Assembly (NCBI GenBank): GCA_030867875.1
Contig: JAOWCC010001501.1
Span: forward strand, 24,487,036-24,551,035
Source of the DNA: Actinernus sp. WN-2022
Lineage: Eukaryota; Cnidaria; Anthozoa; Actiniaria; Actinernidae
Reading direction: 5' to 3'
DNA length: 64,000 nt
Shown here: positions 14,523 through 26,500 of the stretch, piece by piece
Layout of the letters: each line of letters starts with the position of its first letter
Numbering within the stretch: position 1 is the stretch's first letter
The notes under the pieces: model-generated
Seen by the model: the letters and a program-made list of their open reading frames with translations, nothing else
What the model was told of the DNA's origin: nothing
The model's database searches: none
Made by a program: the position numbers and the translations under genes

Positions 14523-17500
14523 TTACTCCTCGCGAGGTCTGCTAGCTAGCACTGTCATTCCAAAAGAGTAGTTCGAGCAGAACTTGCGGAGCAAGTGTTG
14601 GAACTGTTCCATTCTGAAGTCGTTCTGCAACAAAATATTAATTAAAACAAGTGTTAGGCATATGGAGTTCACAAACATATATAGCATAATTTGCAATGGC
14701 GGAAGGTCAGAGTTTATTGAGCTCCGAGATTCTTCTCCATTAGTAACTAATGTGGATATAAACACCGAAACTTTCGTAGTAGGATTACCAAAGTGTCAAG
14801 ATGACTCCATTCTGGAACTGAACTTGACGACTCAAGCTCCGCTTATCCAGAAACCGGACAGAAATCGACAACCAGTTCCGTGCGTATCAAGCGACGAGCT
14901 CGATACAGATTCTGAGTCCCATGACCCTCCTTCAGCAAATAACAAACAACTGGAGACATATATCGATGGCAGACCTATTTTCTCTATGAAAATAGATGAG
15001 ATTAAACAAGAATTGGACAAGCGAGGCATGATGAAAACAGGGAGGAAAGATATTCTAATACAGAGGCTCACTTCTGCAATCATTAACATCGATTCAGGCA
15101 AAGCCGCTGAATCAAGTACCCATTGTTGCTGTGAAATTCTAGAAGCTAAGATTCAAGAGACAACCAAGCGTTTTTCAAACGAAATAGAAAATCTAAGAAA
15201 GGATATCTTAGCCCGTGAAAATTAAAATCTCCCGCCAAATAAACAAGCAACAACCTCCAATGCTACACGTCACGCACAACTTCAACGAGAAAATGAAGAT
15301 CTCAGACGTAGATTACACGAAGCAGATATGTGCTACGTAAGGATCAATGATGAGAATAAATGTCTTATTACGGCACTACGGCTTCTTAATACTGATCTCA
15401 CGAAGAGCGATAGCATGGCTTTATTGTGCCACCAAAGCCGGCGAAAATGTTTGTACCAACAAAAGACCCACTAGTCCTGAAGTCGAAACCCAATCCAACA
15501 CAAGATCGACAGGACCTGAAGATGCAACAAGTCGCAGAAAAACAAAGAAGAGAGCACCTACACAAGCCCGACAGAATCCGACTAGTAGTGTGAACGTGCC
15601 TGCCAGAAAACCCATAACAGTGATATGTGGCGACTCGATGATTCAGCATATCCTCGGATGGAAACTATCAGAGTCGAATAAGGTAGTTGTCAACCCATTT
15701 TCTAGGGCTACCTCGGAAGATATGCATGATGATATTAAGCCTATCCTGAAGAAAGAACCAGAAAACCTAATCCTACATGTCGGCACAAATGATATTAAGG
15801 CCCACGGCTGAAGAATGACGGCTGAAAGTATCACTAATATCGCACTTCAGATCGAGCAAGACTCCCCTAATACCAACATCTCAGTATCTGGACTGATTGT
15901 GCGACAAGACGATCTTGATCAAACCATCTCAGCTACGAACAAATCTCTAAAGCAAATTTGCCGCCAACATCACTGAAATTTCATCGAACACCAGAATATC
16001 ACTAAGAAATATCTAAACAAGGGTGGACTGCACTTGTCTATAAGCCGGGAATTTCGGTTCCCATATTAACAAAGATTGTTAGGAATGCCGCGCGATACTA
16101 GTTCAGAATGTGTGCTTGATATGCTTGGTTGGGAGAAGCTATCTCTAACTACCAATTACGGGACTCCGAAAATAAGCTATCTCTTCCAAAACCACGTTCC
16201 AACTACATGAAACGTTCCTTCAGCTATAGTGGTGCAATCGTTTGGAACAATCTGCCATCTAATCTACGTATGGCTAACTCGCTTTCTACCTTTAAAAAAG
16301 GTATAGAAAAGCATTTTACCAAATTGGACTCCCACACGGCAAATATGTAAAACATATTTTATTACAGTTATAGTGTGTTGTAAATACTATTTATCTTAAA
16401 TTTGTAACGACTGATATTTTTACCGTGTGTATAAATAAAGTATATGTGTGCGTGTATCTATGTATCTAGTATGTAAACCTCGCTGCGCTCTCTCGAAAAA
16501 GTCGATATTGATAACATCGATCGGGTGTATTGTCCGCGAAAAGTACGACGAGTACTAAACTACTTGCAAGAGAAAAAGTAAGTACATGTATATCACAAAA
16601 CATAACCTCAAGGTCCATTATTATCGATACACGCAGCCAAATGTAAAACAGCCCTGAAAAACGTGCGCGAACAGCGAGCCGAAGACGATTTACCCCCTGG
16701 GTGCCAGAGGCTCGAAGAAATAGAAGGCGAAGAGGCGAGAGAGAGGAGAGAGAAAAAGAGGAGCCTCTGGTGTTGCGTTGAGAATCTCACTTCCATACGA
16801 ACATTAGGTTCAGAAATTGAACCTCGTCCCTGATTGGATAATACTCATTACCAGGCGCAACCGCGAGTACTGGATATCATGGTAATTTTCATTGGCTTAC
16901 CAATGCGAAGATTAACAGTGAATAACAATGTAACAAGAAAAGAAGAGTGCCTGAGGCCAGCATGACAGGTGGGTATTGCATAATGTAACACATGACAATG
17001 ACAGCTCAATGCATACGCAACAAGAGGCCACCAGCCGGTAAAACCTGAACCCTTACTCTTATTTATTCTATTAATTACTTGTACCTCGGGGTAAATCAAC
17101 TGTTGTGCACCCTGTTTGAAGCCTTCCTGTAACCCAAGAACACAATATCCTGACGAAAAAGTGTAAAAACCAAAGAGTATCAGAAACACCAGGGTACATG
17201 CATGATGATAAACTTGCAGATACACTAAATGTACGTCTCTCACAGTAAATATACCATGTGATGCTCTGAGCGAATCTTCAAACATAAGAACTGCAACGAC
17301 CACATCTTCATCGATGACCTAGGACATTTAGATAAAATAAAATCACGCATTTCCTGAAATAATTGCAAATTAATCGTGTCAGCAACATGAAGGTTAATTT
17401 TAAAGAAATGGAAGAAAAGAATATATTCAATGTGTATTTGTTTGTTTTAATGAATACATTTTCCTCATTTTATCCTTTATAAAATCCGAAGTACTTAGCT

Positions 17501-20500
17501 GTTTACTAATAAATTGAAATTGAAATACAGAAGACGTGTGTAAAGCTTTTATACGAATCAAGAGAGAAAGCATTTTGAAGAAAACTGACCTATTCCTTTT
17601 AATTGAAAAGATGAAAACAGAACGGACGTTACGTTTTGAACGGAAATGTGGATCTAATTTGTGAGTAGAAGAAACAACATTTTGGAGAGAAACTTCTTCA
17701 AAGTATGAACCCCCGAAACGTTTTGAGTACTAACTTCTGTGAAGAAAGTTTAGTTTGAAACAGTGAAACTCAGTTTTACCTTTCCTGACCCAATGGCCGC
17801 GTAAGTATAAAAGCCTGTGTCGATTCCAAGGTAGACGTCATCAAATTAATTCGAATTTGCAATAGTTTGAAGAAATACTTAACATTTTGACGAAAATACT
17901 TTTTTCTTTACTTAAAGTGCATATAAAGCGAAAATTAAGTTGAGCTAATGTTAAAATGCTTTCGAAATGAGGAATAATGACATTTTCCGTTTGTCAACAT
18001 CTCATCTCGTTTCAGAGATATTCAGGTTTTTGTAATATGCAAATAAGATAACCTATGACGTCATATTGTTTGCACAGCCTTGGAGACAATCACTAAATGA
18101 AGAATATCTCTATAAATATTGGATAAAAACTGTTGAAACTTTGCACATATGTGGTACTATGGAAAATACACATCACTGTGTAATTATGGTGTTGCCATGG
18201 AAACACTCTGGCCCCAGGCTTCCACTACAAATAACACAAACTTCCCTAATTTCTCCTTTGTCAAACACAATTTGTTTGGTGTGGGTCCAAAATAAGATTT
18301 GGAACAATGTAGGCATTGTATGTGAGTAGTTTAAGCAACTTATTTTTTGTAACAAGGAAAGAAATTGCAATTTTATGTTCAAGGTGAAAGGTGCGTGGGG
18401 CTATGAGAGTTTCCATGGCAACACCATAATTTGCACAATAATGTGTACTTTTCATAGTGCCATACGTGTGCAAAGTTTCAGTAATTGTTGTTCAATATTT
18501 GTAAAGACATGCTTCATTTTGTGATTTGTTTCCAGGCTATGCAAACAATATGACGTCATAGGTCATCTCATTTGCATATTACAAAAACCTGATTATCTCT
18601 GAAACGAGATGGGATGTTGACAAACAGAAAATGTCATTATTCTTCATTTCGAAAGCATTTTAACATTAGATCAACTTAATTTTCGCTTAATATGCACTTT
18701 AACCACTCACGGCCAACTGTGTATATTCTACGTAAATCGCGCCATGGAGAATAATAATGCATTAACGAAATCAGTGACGTCTGCCGAGGAATTTACCCAG
18801 ACTTTTACTTTATACACGGTCATGGGCCAGGAAAGGTCACGTTTTCACTATAATAATTGTAAATCCCATACAATTTGGTGCTCATATTGTAACAAGTACG
18901 TGTTGTTGCTCTAGGCTATAGCATGAACCATCAGTTACTGTAATTTTTTTGTACAAAATATTGTCACTTGGCATCCTCATTTTTGACAGTGAAAATCGTT
19001 TATTTCACACTATTTAGAGGTACAAACATTATAAATAAGTATAGATAAACAGCAACAATGGTTATACAAAGGTTGTTTTATAATGCGGAGAATACAAGGG
19101 AGAAATGCGCAGTGGTTAAAGGAGATTAACCACTGCGCATTAGTGGATACTAAAAATATCGCTAGAATGTAATAACAAGATTGTGTATTACGTTGATAAT
19201 TAAATGGCTTTGAGTATGTTTTCAGGTTATAATTGTGATTTGAGGAGATGCATTTTGTAATGATGTTTGTTTTACGCACCTGTTCACGAAGACTTAGCTT
19301 GGCATGTGCTGCTGCTATCGACGTGCTATGCGTTGAATTAGTAAGCACAGTTAGATACAATAAGTACAGGTTATGCGTTGAATTAGTAAGCACAGTTAGA
19401 TACAATAAGTACAGCCGGTTATGCGTTGAATTAGTAAGCACAGTTAGATACAATAAGTACAGGTAGCTTGGCATGTGCTGTTGCTATTGATGTGCTATGC
19501 GTTGAATTAGTAAGCACAGTTAGATACAATAAGTACAGGTTATGCGTTGAATTAGTAAGCACAGTTAGATACAATAAGTACAGGTTTACAATCGTGTGGC
19601 TTCGAGTGCAACTTGGAATACATACATATGAGTGAGTCTTTAAAGACTATTGACCCTTTGTATAAATGGCGTCCATTTTAAATAAGTATTGTCATGGATA
19701 CTTTAGCCTCGTGTTCATGTTGTCACACAAAAGCGTTTTTACATGAATGTGCGACTAAAGATTCCTAAACAATGGTTATTCAAATTGGACGCCCATTTAC
19801 GAAATGGGTCTATTATTGAAAAAATCAAGAGTGGTATTTATTAAAATTTGCGCTCGAATCCATACGATTACTTGTTAGAGCTTTTCGTTTGAGTGTCGTA
19901 AATCCCAAACCCGGAGGAGCCAATCACGGGAGCAAGTAAAAACCCAATGAGCCAATCACGGAGCAAGTAAAAATCCAATGAGCCAATCACGGAGCAAGTA
20001 AAAACCCAATGAGCCAATCACGGAGCAAGTAAAAACCCAATGAGCCAATCACGGAGCAAGTAAAAACCCAATGAGCCAATCACGAACGGAAGTAAAAACC
20101 CAATGAGCCAATCACGGAGCAAGTAAAAACCCAATGAGCCAATCACGGAGCAAGTAAAAACCCAATGAGCCAATCACGGAGCAAGTAAAAACCCAATGAG
20201 CCAATCACGGAGCAAGTAAAAACCCAATGAGCCAATCACGGGAGCAAGTAAAAACCCAATGAGCCAATCACGAACGGAAGTAATTCGTGATTGGTTTTAC
20301 TTGAACCAAATTGCAATCACGAGGAAAAGTAAACGCAACCGTGGATAACTAACCAATCAAAGCACCTTATAACTTTTCGACACTCAATCGAAAACCGCTC
20401 TATTTATATTCATAACAAATGAACTTGAATCTTCGGACAATCTTCGGAAATACTTAAAACATTAAAATAATGCTACAGCAATTGAAATGGTAATGTTTAG

Positions 20501-23500
20501 CACTGTAAAATGAATTTACAGTGCTACTAAGACGTGTTTTCCTTAAACACAGCGCAGAAAAGTTGAAAATGTTCGGAAACACTTCGGAATTTTTCGGAAA
20601 ATCTTCGGGAACATTCCCAACATGACTGTGTACAACTTTACGTTCTTTGATTTTATTCTGGAGCTTTTTTTTTTAAATAGTCATTTTTTAAATTTTAAGT
20701 GCAATTCGGGAGAAAAGAGCACTCTTCTCAGCCAATCAGAGTCGAATGAAATTTTATTGAATATATGATTATAAAAAAAAATCAGCAAGAATAATCAGCA
20801 AATAAACGTATAACATAAAATGTCCTTGTTTTCTTACAATTACAATCGAGTGGAATAGACTGTATTGCATGAGCAAACAAACTTACATCGTCCTTAGAGC
20901 AGAGAAAGGGAAGTCTCCTTGTGAGCTCCTTGTCCGTCTGCCCGCAAGGTAGAAACCTTGTACAAGTTGCTGTGCTGACTCAGTGAAGCTGACGCGCCTT
21001 TTTGTTACAAACTGTAGGAACTGAGGGAGAAATCATTCTTATAATTTTAGCAATTTTGGATCGGCTCTTTCACTTAATAAAAAGAAAGATTTATTCAAAG
21101 AAACAAGTTTCCGGAGATAAATCCTACAACATCCTAGGAATCCAACTGAATGAATGACTTGAATCATTTTTGTTTACAATTGGCACAAGACTGCATGGGT
21201 GAACGTAATTTACTTTTTAATCCCGTTTCAGACGGCGAACTTATCATGCGCCAAATTCCGTTCTAATGAGCCATAACAATAAAATTAGCTCATTAGCCAT
21301 AACAATAGATTTAGCTCATTAGCCATAACAATAGATCTAGCTCATTAGCATTGGATTCGGCGCATGGAAAGTTCGCCGTCTGAAACGGGCCTTTCAATGC
21401 ATCCTGATGGGGCACGTCACATTTCCCAGAAACTTGTGCTATTGCTGGTTTTCACTCAATCCCCAGAGATTCAAATGACAAAGGGCATGGCGGCCATGTT
21501 GGTGCCCCAACTAAAGAAGCTAACGAGGAATCTATTGTTTAAGGGCACCAACATGGCGGCTATGACGTCAAGTGAAACTGAGCCAGTAATTAATGCCAAC
21601 TAGGTAGTCCCGCCAACGGCAAAGGATGTAGAAAGTGCTAATTTCGTATTGCTTCATTTGTCAAGAGTTACTAAGGAGAGGAATCGCTCACTTAATTAAT
21701 TAATGAAATGACAATATCAACTAACATAAATTAGAAGTGGTTTTAAAATGTACAAATTTGACACTAATTGAGCGACGATGGTTGTTTAGTGTAGTGGTTG
21801 CGACGTTTGCCTTACGAGTAGGCGGAAGCGGGGTTCGAGTTACAGAAAAGATCTCAAATGTTTTTTACCTCACCATTTTCTTGAGAGGTTTTTCTTGAGA
21901 ACACTAGCTCTAGGTTGGTAAGATCTTGTTTACTGACCGGTTAGTTTTTTTTTTATTTTTCAGGGTAGGATGTTAGTTAGTTTATATTGTCATTTCATGA
22001 ATAATTAAGTGAGCGCTTCCTCTCCTTAGGAGCTCATTCATTTGTCCACCTCATTAGCTTAGACACCAAAATCCACGAAAACGTTTACTTAACAAGAATA
22101 TTATTTTCTCACAGTTTTTTTTTGTCAGTAGTCACAAAATTTTTAATATGACAAAAATTATATGTGGGAAACAGTAATTGAAAGCTTACTTGGTTATTAT
22201 TTTGAGTTCTTCTGATTGAACAAAATAGTTTTGCACAAAAGGGAAGTAGTCTTAAGATGCAGTTTCGATGGATTTGATTTCAGAAATGTCTTAGTTAAAG
22301 GGTTGATGTGTGTTCTGTAAGGAAACCAGAAAATTATACCGCGCCAAAAGCCTATTGCACTGAACAATAGAATTTTGCCTAATTTTTACACGCAGTGTTA
22401 CTTAAAAACTATTTTGGCATTGAGAACATTCCCAGTGTGAGTTCCTTATTCGAGCTCGATGATGGTCGTTGTTGGGAATGAGAACATATATTTTACATAT
22501 ATTCTGGAGCTACATAGTCAGTGTAGTGTGCGCATGCGCGCACTTACATTTACCTGACGGGAAGTACCAACAACCGCAAGTGTAACTAATATTGCTGGAA
22601 ACGGCAATTTTGCACAACAACAAATATTGATAGTAGATAAACCTTCCTAGTACCATGACGTCTGGTACATTTTCTGCACCTAACATTTTTGCCAAGGATG
22701 AAATTTGACTTATACTAACCTGATGGATATCTTCGTCACACAGAAATGGCGTCTCCTCCTCGTAGCCATCTAATGCCCTCACTAACGCTAACTCTGTGAT
22801 CTTATTTCCACCCGATTCATGGCAAGAAGGCTGGTTGTCCTCTGAGGTAGTGAATACCAGACCAAAACGGCTGACCAACAACAGCAATAATGGGGTCATT
22901 AATGGTCGTTAATTTAAAAATAATAATACATCAAACAAGTTCTAAAGAGAAATCTACTTAACAAATAGAAGGTGGTTCTCCGTGTTCTATAAAAATAATG
23001 CACGATTAAGGTCTTGAGAAACTGTAGATTCAGTGGCTTTTCATGTCACGAACTAGGTGACGTAAGCTAAAGATTTGTATATGTAAATAAGAAACTTTGA
23101 CTGCGCCTTACTCCATTAATGTCCGTGTTACTGTCGTGCCCTGAATGAAAAAGAAAAAAAAAAGTCAAAATGTCAAGAAAATGTGACACATTGTCAGCAA
23201 CGCGATATTTTTATTATTTATCATTATCTTTCGGCAAGGCCATGTTTAATCAGACACTGGCATCATAAGGAATGAGAAACTCCGATTACATGCATTCAAA
23301 ATTGTAGAAGGTAGACCCTTTGCATTCTGGGTTCCTACTTCCGGTTGCATGAATTCAAAGCGAGGCTAGAGATGTAACCGGAAGTAGAAACAACAAGATA
23401 CATCTCTAGCCTCACATCCATGCAACCGGAAGTAGGAAGTTTTACCTCCATTAAGCTTTATGTGCAATAGGCCCTTTGCATAATATGGGTTCCTACTTCC

Positions 23501-26500
23501 AGTGGCATGAAAGCTTGGTGTAACCAGAAGTCGGAACCCAGAATTATACAAAAGTCTATGCAGGAGCCCATTACCAGGAGCGTCCATATATACTATACCC
23601 GTGAGTCAGCGTATGACCGGTTTGAGCTATTTTTAGAACATGTTTCCCGGGTAACTGCCTTCTGACTCTGCTGCGATCGTGCATATGCTTGCCGTAATTA
23701 TCGATATTAAGAATGATCTATTGTTCTTTGAGGTGCTTTTACTAACGCTGCATTGTCCTGACTATGGTTTGATTGGATTCTAAAAGTGTGGGCACGTGAA
23801 CTCCCGTGAGATCTGTTCTAACTATAGCTCAATCCGGTCATACGCTGACACACAGACCTAGTATGGGAGATGGACGCTCCTGGTAATGGGCTCCTGGTCT
23901 ATGGCATCATACCCTCGATACCAGATCAGGTTTTAAGGTTAACTGTGAGGTAAACTGCGCGCAGCCTGTACTCGGACCGTATATATGAAAGTACGGGGCG
24001 GCCTTCACCTCCTCGGAACCTGGAATAGTACTGGCTATCCAAACAATGCCTAACCCTGAAACAATACAAACCCTAACCCTAAAACAATGCAATTCTTTGT
24101 CAGTGCAGTCCAAATGGGGTCCAATAAAATGCAAGGTTTTGAGAGGTGAAGGGCTGCTGGAAAATACAACCGACAACTTCTTACTCTCATAATCAGTTAT
24201 GTACGAAGAGTCACGTCGCTATTTCAATATATTGTGTCGTGTGTTTTGACCTTTCACATATATGTCTCATTCTAGTCTAGCACTGCGCGATTAATTGATC
24301 ACACAACAAACGCTCTGACAGCCAGATGGCTGTAACATGTTTAATATGCCTTTTTTTCTGACTAAACATGTCTCGTTATCACGACTCGCTTGTCGTCACT
24401 ATCGAAAATAATTTATCACGTTTTCATCTTTAGAAAGCAAGAATTAGAGCAAACTCCGAAAAGATTAATATACTTTTTTGGTCAATAAAATTTCCTTTAT
24501 AAGAATAACAAGGTCAGGAAGAAGAGGAAGAAGTTAAAACGTAAATAGAGTATCGAAGTCTGATACGTCGGCGCGGTAGCTGTGTGACAAACTAATTCCC
24601 ATCCCACATCGATAGCATGGTAATGAATGTGTTATGCAATTTCTCACTTGTGTCGACGACGGACACGCTTACGCGGTCCGAGTAATAAGGCACGATGCCA
24701 TCATCACATAACGAATTAAATTCCAGATATTGACCTGGCATGGATCTAGGCCTGTCGAGTCCCAGGAGAAAGAAGGTAGTTTTGACGCACTCTGGCATGG
24801 CTCCGAACACGCCCACACACTGCAACTAACAGGCGTCACCACGTGTTGAGAGACACCTGTAATCCGTTTTGGGATTTCTACAGTCACTGTTTTGTTTTCC
24901 ATTGCTGAAACAAATGAGAAAAAAAATCCATATGTCTTACAGGCCTTATTAACCCTGTATATAAATGTTAGAGCATAAATGTTGTCAAAGGAAGAGAAAA
25001 CTTAAATATACCTTAAGGCTACTATTTATTGCGACACTTAAATTTTGCGATTTAGGAAACTGCGTATTTCGCGAGTGTTTTAATTTTGCGATTTTGCAAA
25101 GGAAAAAATGGCAAATAAATATCAGTCCTGAGTAAAGACAAGTTAAGCCTAAGGAGTACTACTTTTCAGCTAGATTTTCCTTCGCGCTACGCGCTAAATC
25201 ATATGAACGAACGCGGAAAAAGGTTCACGCTTAACGGTAGCTTGCAAATGGTAGTATTAAACAACAAAACGTGCCACATTTACAACAAAACAATAGCCGT
25301 TTCTTTATTGCTTAAACTGCAAAACAGGGTAAATTTTGCGAGTAGAAATTACTGCGGCAACTAATCTTTGCGATTTGCGAAAAATCGCAAAAATCGCAAA
25401 GATTAGTTGCCGCAATAAATAGTAGCCTTAAGGTAAAATAACTCCAATATAGCAAGAACTCGGCTGATTGATTAAAAATCGTATGGTGACAAATTAAAAC
25501 CGTGTCCCAGTTTCTGAATAGATAAGCCATCAATCGATGCCGAAGTCTTATCAAACAGGGCAGTGAGCCCGATTAGTGCTAATCCAGGGTTAATTTCCAT
25601 GACAACCAAATAGGTTTTGTGCAGAGTTAATCCAGGATTAACACTAATCGGGCTTTGAACAACCCGGCCCAGAAATACAGAAGTGCAAAGATCTGATACT
25701 CCAGCAGTGTCGAGTTATGCGATAAATTCCCAATTGTTATTTCAGAACTGATTATAAATTGATCACTATCATAAGTCCAAAAGTCTCAATATTTATGTGA
25801 CTCTTACCTTTTTGAAGTCTTTCTTTCTGTTCTTTCTTCAGTGTAGCAATATTTGGCAGTAGACACACTCCGCCACTTGCAAGCAGCACACACCCAGCTG
25901 TAAAGGCATTTAGTTAAAAAATACTGCAAAATACCATTTAAGAAATTAGAGAGGTTTTCGATTGAGTGTTGAAAAATAATTATTAATTAGGTAATTGCTT
26001 TCAAATTTGATTGGTTAGTTAACCATGATTGCGTTTACTTTGCCTCGCGATTGGTTCAATTAAAACCAATCGTGAATTACTTCTGTTTGTGATTGGTTCA
26101 TTGGGTTCTTACTTGCTCCTGTGATTGGCTCACTCAATCGAAAACCGCCGCTATATCAAGTATGATTGTTAAACACGAGTAAATCATATTTTCCGCACTA
26201 TTGTTAACTTCCTATTTATAAATCTGTTTAGTGATTATGAAATGTAGTTTCCTTACACGTGCACTTTTGGTTGCCTGATTCTACACTTTTGATTGCACTG
26301 TAAACTAATAAAACTAATAAAAACATCAAAGCGAATTATAATCGCAGCATGCACCATAAAATATGCATACCATTGATCATGTAAGTCCCAGTTCCAGAAG
26401 GATCTCTAGAGACGAAAGCCAGCAAGTCGCTCACAGTGGAATGTACCACCAACCTATCGGCAAACGAAGCACTGTACATGGCAAGTCTCTGTAGTGTGAG

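Noticed and set aside
16848..17303. Single 151-codon minus-strand gene
   Set aside because: The frame runs through two MCMDC2 exons (17318-17255 and 17149-17085) and introns; splicing explains it better.
19010..19474. 154-codon minus-strand frame with repeated LYLLYLTVLTNSTH
   Set aside because: Produced by the minisatellite; only the exon 17 part (AAAHAKLSLREQ) is real.
19919..20283. Regular repeats resembling a CRISPR array
   Set aside because: Units are contiguous with no unique spacers, and the genome is animal; it is a tandem satellite inside a MITE.
24040..24095. Telomere-like CCCTAA repeat
   Set aside because: Only two units; no array and no subtelomeric context.
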